DNA of 64,000 nucleotides from Clostridia bacterium (GCA_017437005.1 JAFSBZ010000026.1:1-64000), one strand, 5' to 3'. Shown: positions 27,124-36,390, counted from the first letter of the stretch. The notes: generated from the sequence alone by a model not told the origin. Program-made: numbers and translations.

Positions 27124-28041
27124 TTGGTTACAATTCTTCTTGCTGTTTACAACGGTGAAAAGTATCTGAAGGCGCAAATAGAATCAATATTATCACAAAG
27201 CTTTAAAGATTTTAAAATTATTATTCGCGATGACGGCTCAACCGACAAATCGGTAGATATTATAAATTATTATTGTAATGAATATCCCGATAAAATTTCC
27301 TGTATGTGTGGTGACCCTACGGGTAGCGCAAAATTGAATTTTGCCGAATTGCTGGACACTTGTGAAGCGGATTATATTATGTTTTGTGATCAGGACGATG
27401 TATGGTTGCCTACCAAGATAGAAAAAACTCTTGCCGCTATGCAATTGGCAGAAGATGACGGTAAAACTCCTGTTTTAGTACATACCGATTTAAAAGTCGT
27501 TGATAATCAGCTTTGCGAAATATCTCCGTCGTTTTTTGAATTTCAAAAACTTTATCAAAGCGATATAACGTTACCCAAATTGTTGGTTCAAAATTATGTT
27601 ACAGGCTGTACTGTTATGATAAATCGCGCGCTCAGGCAAAAATGCGGAAAAATACCGCGAAATTGTATTATGCACGATTGGTGGTTAGCGTTGGTAGCAA
27701 TACTTTTTGGAAAACTTATTTGCATTAACGAGCCTACAATGCTTTATCGCCAACATTCCGATAATCAGGTGGGCGCAAAGGCGGCTTATGGTATAGCACT
27801 TGTAAAGCGTAAGCTTGCAACGCTTGATAAGGTTCGAGAAAATTACAACGCTACGTACTTGCAAGCAGAAAGCTTGTTAAAACATTTTGGCCATACGCTC
27901 AGTCAAGCGCAACGTCAAACACTTGAAGTGTATTGCAAAATTAAAAATATGAACAAAGTTCAAAAGATACAGGCAGTGCGAAAATATGGCTTTAAAAAGG
28001 GTACGCGACTTCGCATAATCGGGCAGTATTTTTTGATGTAG
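27124..28041 (+). CDS. Glycosyltransferase family 2 (rhamnosyltransferase-like)
   Basis: This 305-residue GT-A fold enzyme transfers a sugar from an NDP-sugar, probably to a surface polysaccharide. It opens with VTILLAVYNGEKYLKAQIESI, has the nucleotide motif RDDGSTDKS, the metal-binding CDQDDVW and an MHDWWLA acceptor-side stretch. The C-terminal third is basic and helical. The start is TTG 27124 with AAGAGGTG upstream. It lies 25 bases from the pseudokinase gene and 11 bases before a lipoprotein gene, so the three may be co-transcribed. The sugar donor cannot be told. Confidence 0.85.
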   Translation: MVTILLAVYNGEKYLKAQIESILSQSFKDFKIIIRDDGSTDKSVDIINYYCNEYPDKISCMCGDPTGSAKLNFAELLDTCEADYIMFCDQDDVWLPTKIEKTLAAMQLAEDDGKTPVLVHTDLKVVDNQLCEISPSFFEFQKLYQSDITLPKLLVQNYVTGCTVMINRALRQKCGKIPRNCIMHDWWLALVAILFGKLICINEPTMLYRQHSDNQVGAKAAYGIALVKRKLATLDKVRENYNATYLQAESLLKHFGHTLSQAQRQTLEVYCKIKNMNKVQKIQAVRKYGFKKGTRLRIIGQYFLM

Positions 28042-28052
28042 AAAGGTATAAT

Positions 28053-28472
28053 ATGAAGATTTTTAAAGAATTTGTAGCAATTGTTATAAGCGTATGCTTA
28101 CTGCTTACCTTTGTAGGTTGTGGAGAAAGCAATGATGTGTACGACAATTTTGAGCCTGCAGGCGTTACTGTTGTTGAGTCTATAGGTAGTACTCAGTACG
28201 AAACTTCAATCGATGATAAAGAGACGGCTCAAAAAATGTGGGATGTTTTTGCCAATCTTGAGCTTAATCTTGACAAGAGAGGAGAAATGGGTTCTTCATA
28301 TATCTATATGTGTTTTTATAACGAAGACCAATCTACGCTTGCTATATTTACAATATATGAAAACGGCTCTTGTTGCTTGGGCGAAGATTTTTCAAGTTTT
28401 TATACCGTGTATAACGGCGAAGAAGTTTTTATGGACATATACGATATCTATACAGATTATGTTCAAAAATAA
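28053..28472 (+). CDS. Small lipoprotein of unknown function
   Basis: This 139-residue protein has a lipoprotein signal peptide (LLLTFVGCGES; lipid Cys near 23). The mature part is acidic. No domain was recognised. It is the last gene after the pseudokinase and glycosyltransferase, and a strong terminator follows. Confidence 0.7.
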   Translation: MKIFKEFVAIVISVCLLLTFVGCGESNDVYDNFEPAGVTVVESIGSTQYETSIDDKETAQKMWDVFANLELNLDKRGEMGSSYIYMCFYNEDQSTLAIFTIYENGSCCLGEDFSSFYTVYNGEEVFMDIYDIYTDYVQK

Positions 28473-28478
28473 CAATTT

Positions 28479-28518
28479 AACCCCCTCGTTCGTAAAAAAC
28501 GAGGGGGTTGTTTGTTTT
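28479..28518 (+). terminator. Strong intrinsic terminator
   Basis: Twelve-bp perfect stem (28479-28490 with 28498-28509), GC-rich, then GTTTGTTTT. It ends the pseudokinase-glycosyltransferase-lipoprotein unit and may also act on the converging peptidase gene. Confidence 0.85.
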
Positions 28519-28532
28519 AGGTTAAAATGATA

Positions 28533-29603
28533 TCACAATATTATAAGCTCTTTTTTGCTTTTTGTCAGGTTTATACAACCGTCCTCGGTTACATATACCA
28601 TATCTTCAATTCTAACACCAAATTTATTTTCAAGGTAAATGCCGGGCTCCACTGTTACGATGTTTCCAACCTCTAAAACCGCTTTGTTGTTTGGGCTTAA
28701 ATTGGGGGATTCGTGAACCTCAATGCCTACGCTGTGTCCTAAAGCGTGACCAAAGCAACCTTTGTATCCTGCATTGTAGATTATATCACGCGCAATTTTG
28801 TCGATGTCACCGCATACGGCGCCGCGCTTTATGCTTTTAATTGCTTCAAGCTGAGCTTTAAGTGTGGTATCGTACACTTGCCTTTGTTCATCAGTAATGG
28901 TGCCGATTGCTACAGTACGGGTCATATCGCTACAGTATCCGCCCACAATACCGCCAAAATCCATTGTAACAAAATCGCCTTTTTCAATTTTTTTATCGGT
29001 GGGTACTCCGTGTGGTAAGGATGAGTTCTTGCCCGACACTACAATAAAATCAAACGATACACCTTCAGCACCCAAAGAGCGCATAAAAAACTCCATATCA
29101 AGCATTATTTCGCGTTCGGTTCTGCCTGCGGAAATACGCGGCAAAATATAATTAAGCGTTTGGTCGGTAATTGATTGCGCCTGTTCTATAAATTGCAGCT
29201 CGTGGGCAGATTTGATAGCACGCATTTTATTAAGATTTGTATCTAAAATGTTATCGTTTGATATTTCGATATCTTCAAACAGTTCAGAAATATATTTATA
29301 CTGAGTAAGACTGATTTGGGAGGCTTCGATAAAAATGGTTTTAATTTTTTCATCTTTGCAAAATGCATATATGCCCTTATCGCCTTTATCATAAAGAACA
29401 ACATCGCAACCGCTTACAGTGGCTTTTGCTTTTTCAAAATATCTAAAGTCAATAAAAAACATTGCTTTTGTTTTTGTTACCAAAACACTGCCTGCACTTG
29501 AATTAAAACCTGTTAGATAAAAGCGATTAGATCCGCTTGATATCCAGAATGCTTCGTCGTCTTTTAAAATTTGTTGAAGTTTTAAAATGCGATTTTTAAT
29601 CAT
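28533..29603 (-). CDS. Xaa-Pro aminopeptidase (M24 family)
   Basis: M24B peptidases cut N-terminal residues before proline with two metal ions. The 356-residue protein has a creatinase N-terminal domain (1-130) and the pita-bread domain with metal ligands in MDFGGIVGGYCSDMTRT (two Asp), GHALGHSVGIEVHE (His), TVEPGIY (Glu) and GVRIED (Glu). All five ligands are present. Start ATG 29603 follows AAGGTGATAAA. PepQ/YqhT-type naming is possible. Confidence 0.9.
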   Translation of the reverse strand: MIKNRILKLQQILKDDEAFWISSGSNRFYLTGFNSSAGSVLVTKTKAMFFIDFRYFEKAKATVSGCDVVLYDKGDKGIYAFCKDEKIKTIFIEASQISLTQYKYISELFEDIEISNDNILDTNLNKMRAIKSAHELQFIEQAQSITDQTLNYILPRISAGRTEREIMLDMEFFMRSLGAEGVSFDFIVVSGKNSSLPHGVPTDKKIEKGDFVTMDFGGIVGGYCSDMTRTVAIGTITDEQRQVYDTTLKAQLEAIKSIKRGAVCGDIDKIARDIIYNAGYKGCFGHALGHSVGIEVHESPNLSPNNKAVLEVGNIVTVEPGIYLENKFGVRIEDMVYVTEDGCINLTKSKKELIIL

Positions 29604-29731
29604 TTTATCACCTTAAAAATTTATTAACATAAAAAAGTAATTTAATTTAAAAATTTAAAATATAATATAAATGAACTGATGTCGCGGCAATAGCCGTGAA
29701 TAAGCCGACAGTTTTTACATTAAATACTACT

Positions 29732-29763
29732 TGGGCGCAATCCAAAGGCGGATTGCGCCCAAG
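29732..29763 (-). terminator. Hairpin after thrH, with a second inverted repeat nearby
   Basis: The 166-base gap 29604-29769 holds two inverted repeats. One is a 14-bp perfect stem (CTTGGGCGCAATCC with its complement), 6 bases past the thrH stop, with only a weak T run. The other, at about 29676-29711, is an imperfect GTCGCGGC/GCCGAC stem. The first may stop thrH; the second has no clear job. Confidence 0.5.
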
Positions 29764-29769
29764 ACCATT

Positions 29770-30369
29770 TTATAAAGCCGATTTTATAGCGTCAAGCAAT
29801 TCGTCGTATTCCTCAAACGCCAAAAGCTCGGGATAATCTTTTTTTATTTGCTCGGTAGATTTAAACAAAAATCCCGCCTTGCTTGCAAGTATCATACCAA
29901 GGTCGTTAAAGCTGTCTCCCGCAGCAATTGTATCAAATCCGCAAGATTGGAGCGCCTTTACCGTTGTAAGCTTTGACTTTTCACAACGCATTTTATATCC
30001 CGTGATTTCGCCGTTTGGTGCAACCTCTAATGTGTTGCAAAAAATGGTTGGCATTCCAAGCTTTTTCATTAGTGGTGCCGCAAACTGTTCAAAGGTATCG
30101 CTTAAAATAATAACCTGAGTAAGCTGACGAAGCTCGTCTAAAAATTCTTTTGCGCCCGGCATAACGTCAATTTTTTCAATAACTGCCTGAATTTCGTTAA
30201 GGCCTAAATTATGCTCTTTTAAAATATCAAGTCTATATTTCATCAATTTGTCATAGTCGGGCTCGTCACGTGTGGTGCGCTTAAGCTCGGGAATACCTAC
30301 CTCGTTTGCAAAAGCAATCCAAATTTCAGGGACTAATACGCCCTCCATATCTAAACATACTACATTCAT
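29770..30369 (-). CDS. thrH: Phosphoserine phosphatase / homoserine phosphotransferase ThrH
   Basis: ThrH is a HAD enzyme that removes phosphate from phosphoserine and can move it to homoserine, tying serine to threonine synthesis. The 199-residue protein starts VVCLDMEGVLVPEIWIAFA, as in Pseudomonas ThrH. The nucleophile pair is DMEG (Asp8 region), motif II is ILSDTFEQF, and motif III/IV is AAGDSFND. TTRDEPDYDKLM also matches ThrH. The length is normal. It lies after the ParA/ParB-like pair on the same strand, 16 bases away. Confidence 0.9.
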   Translation of the reverse strand: MNVVCLDMEGVLVPEIWIAFANEVGIPELKRTTRDEPDYDKLMKYRLDILKEHNLGLNEIQAVIEKIDVMPGAKEFLDELRQLTQVIILSDTFEQFAAPLMKKLGMPTIFCNTLEVAPNGEITGYKMRCEKSKLTTVKALQSCGFDTIAAGDSFNDLGMILASKAGFLFKSTEQIKKDYPELLAFEEYDELLDAIKSAL

Positions 30370-30385
30370 ATGTGTTCTCCTAAAA

Positions 30386-30850
30386 TTATAATAAATATGT
30401 TGGTAAATCGTGGTCTTTTACGTGTAGAACACGGAATTTTTCTTTGTGAATATCGGGTGCCGTATTTTCTTTAACGACTATTTCTTTTATAACCGACTTT
30501 GTTTTAGAAAGCTCGGTATAAAGGCGGTTAGCCTCGGATTTGTTTTGCACATTTATAACTATTGCGCTAATTTGTGAAACAGAAAGCTCTTTTGCGGCAT
30601 AATACCTACGATATCCATCAACAAGCCAAATTTCATCCTTGGGTGTAACCGCTACTATAACTGGGCAAAGAATACCACGTTTTGAAATACTTGCTTTAAT
30701 AGTGTCAATGTTATCAGGTTTTTTTGCAACCGACAAAAGACCGATTTTATCAAGTGTAAATTTTGTTGTTATGCTATCGTTTGTAACTGTTGATTTTTTA
30801 TTTGCCGTAGCATTTACCGCGCGGACAATACTGCTTTTACCTATTGACAA
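30386..30850 (-). CDS. ParB/Srx-fold protein without helix-turn-helix
   Basis: This protein of about 154 residues has the ParB N-terminal motif pattern: SISKRGILCPVIVAV then LVDGYRRYYAAKEL. That fold binds CTP in ParB. The helix-turn-helix and dimer domain are absent, as ParB is usually near 280 residues. The C-terminal part is short and basic. I place the start at TTG 30850, 9 bases after GGAGG; TTG 30859 is only 1 base from that site. It overlaps the parA-like gene by 14 bases, so the two are translationally coupled. Confidence 0.7.
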   Translation of the reverse strand: MSIGKSSIVRAVNATANKKSTVTNDSITTKFTLDKIGLLSVAKKPDNIDTIKASISKRGILCPVIVAVTPKDEIWLVDGYRRYYAAKELSVSQISAIVINVQNKSEANRLYTELSKTKSVIKEIVVKENTAPDIHKEKFRVLHVKDHDLPTYLL

Positions 30851-31625
30851 GTGAAACAACCTCCTGCGTTAGAGCTTTATATTCCTTGGCGCTTCGAGCC
30901 GACGGCTTGTATACTGCCACAGGCAGTGATGCGTCCTGCGCCCATTCTATAGAACTATCAGTGCGAATGTAATTTTCAAACATACGCACGCCATCGGTAT
31001 TATGCAATGCATCAACCGTTTGCTTGAAGTAATTTTTGCGTGTATCAACCTTGGTTATTGCAACGCCTAAAAGTGAAATATCGGGATTGATTTGTTGAAC
31101 TGTCGCAAAAAATTCAAACATATTTGCAAGCCCAAATAGTCCCCATGGGCTTGCTTCAACGGGAATTATAAGGTAATCTGACGCGCAAAGCATATTCATA
31201 ACCCAACCGCCCAAGGTAGGTGGAGCATCCATTAAAATAAAATCATACTTGTCGCTGACCTTAACGTTTTTAAGGCAGTTTTTAAGGATTAGCTCGCGCT
31301 GCCATTTAGAAAATAAATCAAACTCAATATTACTCATAAGGCTTGATGATAACACAACGTCAAGATTTTCGTATTTGGTTTGCGTTATATAATTTGATAT
31401 ATCCTCTTGATTAGTAACAGCGGTATAAACGTTATTACCGTTTTGCGCGCTTTCTAAAACCGCGTCTTCTGAAAACAACGAGAGCGATAAATTCATTTGC
31501 ATATCGCCGTCAATCATCAGTACGCGATAGCCCATTTTAGAAAGCTCGTAGCCAACATTACAACAGGTGGTGGATTTACCACTGCCGCCTTTGTTATTGG
31601 CAAAACAAATTGTTGTAGTTTTCAA
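30837..31625 (-). CDS. ParA/Soj-type ATPase
   Basis: ParA ATPases position DNA or protein cargo on the nucleoid. This 262-residue protein has the deviant Walker A NNKGGSGKSTT (start), Walker A' region LMIDGDMQMNLS and Walker B ILMDAPPTLGG. The early NKGG-GKS start fits the short, chromosomal Soj type, without a DNA-binding N-terminus. It pairs with the ParB-fold gene that overlaps its end. The genes are far from any replication origin gene, so this is likely an accessory system. ATG 31625 follows AAGGGGTG. Confidence 0.85.
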   Translation of the reverse strand: MKTTTICFANNKGGSGKSTTCCNVGYELSKMGYRVLMIDGDMQMNLSLSLFSEDAVLESAQNGNNVYTAVTNQEDISNYITQTKYENLDVVLSSSLMSNIEFDLFSKWQRELILKNCLKNVKVSDKYDFILMDAPPTLGGWVMNMLCASDYLIIPVEASPWGLFGLANMFEFFATVQQINPDISLLGVAITKVDTRKNYFKQTVDALHNTDGVRMFENYIRTDSSIEWAQDASLPVAVYKPSARSAKEYKALTQEVVSLVNR

Positions 31626-31642
31626 GGCAAAACACCCCTTAT

Positions 31643-31695
31643 AAACTATATTATATTTATATATATATTATAGTTTTAACAAAAGGTAATGTCAA
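31643..31695 (-). promoter_or_regulatory. parA promoter with AT-rich palindrome over the -10
   Basis: TTGACA (31695-31690), 17 bases, TATAAT (31672-31667): a perfect match on minus. An AT-only palindrome with arms AAACTATA and TATAGTTT spans 31643-31676 and covers the -10 box. ParA or ParB proteins often repress their own gene, so this may be the operator. No parS was recognised. Confidence 0.65.
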
Positions 31696-31792
31696 CACTT
31701 TATACACTACATTTTGTGTGTTGCGTTATTAAAAAATGTTGTATTGAAGAAATGAAGCTACAGTAATTTGTGGCTGTAATTAGATTTAAAAT

Positions 31793-31820
31793 CGATTGTG
31801 CGTTTAGTACAATCGTTTTT
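31793..31820 (+). terminator. Terminator-like hairpin in the leader of the sugar ABC operon
   Basis: CGATTGT/ACAATCG stem and T6 (31793-31818) on the plus strand, about 70 bases before the solute-binding protein gene. An earlier stem (about 31752-31773) lies before it. No plus-strand gene ends upstream, so it may be an attenuator, although no start site is evident. Confidence 0.4.
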
Positions 31821-31888
31821 TAATATTTTGTATTAATTGTAAAAATTTCGGCAAAGATATTATCAGTATTAAAAACGGAGGAATGTTT

Positions 31889-33235
31889 ATGTTTAAAAAA
31901 ATATTATCTGTTGTGCTTTGTGTATCGTTGATTTTATCGGTAACATTGCTTGTAGGTTGTGGTGACAGCGGTAGCGCCGACGTTTATTTTTTAAACTTTA
32001 AACCCGAATCGGCTAACGTTTATATAGAACTAGCCGAGACATATCAAAAAGAAACGGGCGTTAAGGTTAAGGTGGTAACCGCCGCGGCAAATACCTATGA
32101 ACAAACCCTTAAATCCGAAATTGCAAAATCATCGGCACCAACTATCTTTCAGGTAAATGGTCCTATTGGCTATCAATCGTGGAAGGATTACTGCCTTAAT
32201 ATAGAAAACAGTGATTTTGCCAAACTGCTTAGTGATGATGCGCTTGCTATTCGTGATGCCAACGGCAAAGGCATATATGCCGTGCCGTACGTTGTAGAGG
32301 GTTATGGAATAATCTATAACGATGCTATTATGAGGAAATATTTTTCGCTGTCGCAAAGGGCGGTAGACATCGACAACGCTGACCAAATTAACAATTTTGC
32401 TACGCTAAAAGCTGTGGTAGAAGATATGACGGCGCACAAAGACGAGCTTAACATAGACGGTGTATTTGCATCTACCTCGCTATTGTCAGGTGAGGATTGG
32501 CGCTGGCAGACACACCTTTTAAATGTGCCGCTTTATTATGAACTACGTGACAGCGAGGATTATTCTGACCCTACTATTGCGGGTTTGAATGCAAAAGAGG
32601 TTGCGTTCAGATATTCCGAAAATTATAAAAACATCTTTGATTTGTATATAAATAATTCCATTACAGAAAAGGGTTTACTTGGCTCTAAATCTACAAGTGA
32701 TTCTATGGCAGAGTTTGCGCTTTCACGCGTTGCAATGGTGCAAAACGGTAACTGGGCGTGGTCGCAAATAAAGGATGTAAAGGGTAACACAGTAGCCGAA
32801 AATGATATTAAATTTTTACCGATTTATATTGGTGTTGACGGTGAGGAAGAGCAGGGACTGTGCATAGGCACCGAAAATTATTTTGCAATTAATAAAAATG
32901 TCAGCGAAGAGCAGCAACAAAAATCACTTGACTTTTTGTACTGGCTTTTTACAAGTGACACGGGCAAAGATTACGTGACAAATAAGCTTGGCTTTGTAAC
33001 ACCGTTTACCAGCTTTACCCAAGCCGAACTTCCAAATGACCCACTTGCGCGTGAGGTTGTTAGATATATGAATGATAGGTCAAAAGAAACTGTGCCTTGG
33101 ATTTTTACGTCTTTTCCAAGTGATGTTTTTAAAACCGAAGTTGGAGGCGTACTGCTTGAATATGCGCAGGGCAACAAGGTGTATCAAGACGTAGAAAATA
33201 CCGTAAAATCAAAATGGAAGAGTGAACGAAAGTGA
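31889..33235 (+). CDS. Sugar ABC transporter solute-binding lipoprotein
   Basis: This 448-residue protein binds a sugar outside the membrane for an ABC importer. Signal peptide and lipobox are LILSVTLLVGCGDS, with the lipid Cys near residue 24. The mature part is a family 1 (MalE/MsmE-like) binding protein, with GPIGYQSWKDY, YVVEGYGIIYND and FAINKNVSEEQQ. ATG 31889 is 8 bases after GGAGG; ATG 31883 is too close. It leads the operon of two permeases and MalQ. The substrate is probably a starch-derived maltodextrin, given malQ downstream. Confidence 0.9.
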   Translation: MFKKILSVVLCVSLILSVTLLVGCGDSGSADVYFLNFKPESANVYIELAETYQKETGVKVKVVTAAANTYEQTLKSEIAKSSAPTIFQVNGPIGYQSWKDYCLNIENSDFAKLLSDDALAIRDANGKGIYAVPYVVEGYGIIYNDAIMRKYFSLSQRAVDIDNADQINNFATLKAVVEDMTAHKDELNIDGVFASTSLLSGEDWRWQTHLLNVPLYYELRDSEDYSDPTIAGLNAKEVAFRYSENYKNIFDLYINNSITEKGLLGSKSTSDSMAEFALSRVAMVQNGNWAWSQIKDVKGNTVAENDIKFLPIYIGVDGEEEQGLCIGTENYFAINKNVSEEQQQKSLDFLYWLFTSDTGKDYVTNKLGFVTPFTSFTQAELPNDPLAREVVRYMNDRSKETVPWIFTSFPSDVFKTEVGGVLLEYAQGNKVYQDVENTVKSKWKSERK

Positions 33236-34077
33236 AAAAAGGCGCAAAAAGATGGGCAATAGTTTTTTTGCTACCAACCGTTATAGCGTTTTGTATAGCG
33301 TTTTTAATACCGTTTATAATGGGACTGTACCTGTCTTTTTGTGAATTCAGAACGGTCGGTGACGCGCAGTTTGTAGGGCTACAAAATTATATACGGGCAT
33401 TTAGCCAAGACAGTGATTTTATAAATGCGCTTGTATTTACCATTAAGTATGCCATAACGGCGGTAATAAGCATAAATGTTATCGCATTTTTTTTAGCGCT
33501 TATGCTAACGCGTCGTATTCGCGGTACAAATTTATTTAGAACAATATTTTTTATGCCAAACCTTATAGGCGGCATTGTTTTGGGCTATATATGGCAGTTA
33601 ATAATAAATGGTGTGCTTTATAACTACGGGTATTCAATTACTTCAAGCGCTACATTTGGTTATTGGGGATTAGTAATACTAAGTAGTTGGCAAATGATAG
33701 GTTATATGATGATAATATATATTGCCGGAATACAAAACATTTCTTCATCGGTTTTAGAAGCGGCTCGTGTGGATGGCGCATCATCGTTGCGTACATTGAT
33801 AAGCATAACAATTCCGTCGGTGATGCCTTCTATTACAATATGCCTGTTTTTGAGTATAACTAATTCTTTTAAGCTGTTTGATCAAAATCTTGCGCTTACC
33901 GCAGGTGCGCCCTCAAAACAGACACAAATGTTAGCATTAGATATTTATAATACCTTTTACGGCAGGATAGGTTACGAGGGTGTGGGACAGGCAAAGGCGG
34001 TAGTTTTCTTTGTCATGGTAGCAGGCATTGCGCTGTTGCAGTTGTATTTTACAAGAAGTAAAGAGGTAGAGCATTGA
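33232..34077 (+). CDS. Sugar ABC transporter permease (MalF type)
   Basis: This 281-residue membrane protein has six membrane helices and the family start FLLPTVIAFCIAFLIPFIMGLYLS. The EAA loop that contacts the ATPase reads VLEAARVDGASSLRTLISI (near 180). Its start GTG 33232 overlaps the stop of the binding protein by 4 bases, and its stop overlaps the next permease by 4. The ATPase is not in the operon, so a shared MsmX-type ATPase elsewhere is expected. Confidence 0.9.
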   Translation: MKKGAKRWAIVFLLPTVIAFCIAFLIPFIMGLYLSFCEFRTVGDAQFVGLQNYIRAFSQDSDFINALVFTIKYAITAVISINVIAFFLALMLTRRIRGTNLFRTIFFMPNLIGGIVLGYIWQLIINGVLYNYGYSITSSATFGYWGLVILSSWQMIGYMMIIYIAGIQNISSSVLEAARVDGASSLRTLISITIPSVMPSITICLFLSITNSFKLFDQNLALTAGAPSKQTQMLALDIYNTFYGRIGYEGVGQAKAVVFFVMVAGIALLQLYFTRSKEVEH

Positions 34078-34910
34078 TGAAAAAAATAAATTTTTCAAAT
34101 ATTTTAATCTTTGTGCTACTGTTGGTTTTAAGCTTCTTGTTTCTAATACCAATTATAACCGTCGTTATAAATTCATTTAAAGACCAGTTTTTCATAAGTC
34201 AAACACCGTTTGTATTGCCAAATAGCAATACCTTTGCCGGATTAGAAAACTATATAAAGGGTATTGCAGATACAGGGTTTATAGCGGCATTTTTTTGGTC
34301 GCTTTTTATTACGGTTTGCTCGGTTGCGGCGATTGTGCTGTTCACCGCAATGACTGCTTGGTATATAACAAGGGTAAAGACACGATTTAACAGTATTTTA
34401 TACTACTTGTTTGTCTTTTCAATGATAGTGCCGTTTCAGATGGTTATGTTTACAATGTCTAAAATTGCCAATGTATTAAAATTGGATAATCCAATTGGAC
34501 TTGTTTTTATTTATCTTGGGTTTGGAGCGGGACTTTCAGTGTTTATATTTTCGGGATTTGTAAAATCAATACCGTTAAGCCTTGAGGAAGCCGCTATTAT
34601 AGATGGCTGTAACACTTTGCAAAGCTTTATATATGTCGTGTTCCCAATGCTAAAGCCTACCGCTATAACCGTGGCTATTCTAAATACAATGTGGATATGG
34701 AACGACTATCTTCTGCCGTATTTGGTGATTGGTAGCGATTATAAAACAATTCCAATTGCCGTGCAGTATTTAAAAGGCGGCTACGGTTCGGTAGATATGG
34801 GCGCTATGATGGCGATGCTGGTGTTAAGTATTGTACCTGTTATTGTTTTTTATTTATCCTGTCAAAAATATATTATAAAAGGGGTAACAGCAGGTGCCGT
34901 TAAGGGATAA
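34074..34910 (+). CDS. Sugar ABC transporter permease (MalG type)
   Basis: This 278-residue second permease of the importer has six helices; helix 1 is ILIFVLLLVLSFLFLIPI. The EAA loop reads LEEAAIIDGCNTLQSF near residue 170. The C-terminal residues KGVTAGAVKG are the usual MalG end. ATG 34074 overlaps the MalF-type stop by 4 bases. The malQ start overlaps its end by 17 bases, so the four genes form one translation-coupled unit. Confidence 0.9.
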   Translation: MMKKINFSNILIFVLLLVLSFLFLIPIITVVINSFKDQFFISQTPFVLPNSNTFAGLENYIKGIADTGFIAAFFWSLFITVCSVAAIVLFTAMTAWYITRVKTRFNSILYYLFVFSMIVPFQMVMFTMSKIANVLKLDNPIGLVFIYLGFGAGLSVFIFSGFVKSIPLSLEEAAIIDGCNTLQSFIYVVFPMLKPTAITVAILNTMWIWNDYLLPYLVIGSDYKTIPIAVQYLKGGYGSVDMGAMMAMLVLSIVPVIVFYLSCQKYIIKGVTAGAVKG

Positions 34911-36372
34911 ATCGCAAAAAAAATACAGCGGCGCGCTGTTGGCGATATCTTCGCTGCCGTCGCCGTATGGTATAGGTAGTTTTGGCATAGAAGCGTATAA
35001 ATTTGTGGACTTTTTATGCAAAGCGCGACAACACTTTTGGCAGATATTACCGCTTAATCCTTTGGGTGAGGGTAATTCACCGTATAAATCCTCAGGTGCA
35101 TTTGCGGGTGAAATGCTATATATAGATATAGACATTTTGGTGCGTGACGGTTTGATTAAAGAAACTGATATATCGGACTGTGTTTTTGAAAAAAATGTAG
35201 ATTATAAGGCGGTGCGAAGCTTTAAAATACCGCTGCTTAAAAAGGCGGCAAAAAATTTTGATACCAAAAACAAAGATTATCAAAAATTTTTAAATGAAAA
35301 CAGTTTTTGGATAGATGATTACGCCATTTTTGAAGCTGCGCTTGCGGTTTATAAAACGCCTTTTCTTAAAGATTTACCGGATGGTATTAAATATAAAGTG
35401 CCTGATTTTATAGACGAATTTAAGGTAAAACACAAAGAACAAATCAATTTTTACAAAATTACACAGTATTTCTTTTATTGCCAATATTATGACCTAAAGC
35501 TTTATGCCAATAAAAAAGGTATTAAAATCATAGGCGACATACCGTTTTATGTGTCGCCCGACAGCGCAGACGTTTTTGGAAATCCTGACGACTTTTTGCT
35601 TGAGCGTGATTTTACACCTGCTATGGTGGCAGGTGTTCCGCCCGATATTTTTTCAAGCGAGGGTCAGTTGTGGGGAAATCCCATATATAATTGGAAAAAT
35701 ATGCGTGAAAACGGATACAAATGGTGGTTTAAAAGATTAGAATTTTGCGCTCATATGTATGATGTTGTGCGTATTGACCATTTTCGCGCTTTTGCAAATT
35801 ATTATCAGATACCGCGTAATAAAACTGCTATTGAAGGCGAGTGGATTATGGGCGAGGGCGCCGAGTTTTGGGATAAGGCAAAGCAAAAATTAGGTGATAT
35901 TAATATAATAGCCGAGGACTTAGGCGGTGAGGATGACCCGCAGGTAATGTATTTGCTAAATTATACTGGCTTTGCTAATATGAAAATTCTGCAGTTTGCC
36001 TTTACGGGTGATACCGAAAACATTTACCTTCCGCAAAACTACCCGTATAATTGCGTTTGTTATACAGGCACTCACGATAATAATACTGCGCTTGGCTGGT
36101 ATAACAATGCTACCACTAAAGAGCGAGTAATTTTTAATGCGCTTGTGCGCAACAATGCAAATTATGTAGCGCACGATATGATACGTGCGTTGTCAAAGTC
36201 AAATTCAATGCTATGCATTATACCTATGCAGGATTTACTTTGCCTTTCGGATGATGCCCGAATGAACACACCCGGCACGGTAGGGGATAACTGGGTTTGG
36301 CGAATCGATAAAGCAGATATAAGCGAGGACAATGCAAAATTGTTTAAAAAACTGACAAAAGAGAGAAATTAG
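34894..36372 (+). CDS. malQ: 4-alpha-glucanotransferase (GH77, amylomaltase)
   Basis: MalQ moves glucan pieces between maltodextrins and frees glucose. The 492-residue protein has the GH77 start SGALLAISSLPSPYGIGSFG and QILPLNPLGEGNSPYKSSG. The nucleophile is in VRIDHFRAF (near 290), the acid/base Glu in IIAEDLGG, and the third acid in TGTHDNNTALGWY. The length is that of short bacterial amylomaltases. The start GTG 34894 lies inside the end of the permease gene. It links the importer to use of maltodextrins. A terminator follows. Confidence 0.95.
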   Translation: MPLRDKSQKKYSGALLAISSLPSPYGIGSFGIEAYKFVDFLCKARQHFWQILPLNPLGEGNSPYKSSGAFAGEMLYIDIDILVRDGLIKETDISDCVFEKNVDYKAVRSFKIPLLKKAAKNFDTKNKDYQKFLNENSFWIDDYAIFEAALAVYKTPFLKDLPDGIKYKVPDFIDEFKVKHKEQINFYKITQYFFYCQYYDLKLYANKKGIKIIGDIPFYVSPDSADVFGNPDDFLLERDFTPAMVAGVPPDIFSSEGQLWGNPIYNWKNMRENGYKWWFKRLEFCAHMYDVVRIDHFRAFANYYQIPRNKTAIEGEWIMGEGAEFWDKAKQKLGDINIIAEDLGGEDDPQVMYLLNYTGFANMKILQFAFTGDTENIYLPQNYPYNCVCYTGTHDNNTALGWYNNATTKERVIFNALVRNNANYVAHDMIRALSKSNSMLCIIPMQDLLCLSDDARMNTPGTVGDNWVWRIDKADISEDNAKLFKKLTKERN

Positions 36373-36390
36373 GTAAAGAATTCTACAGTC

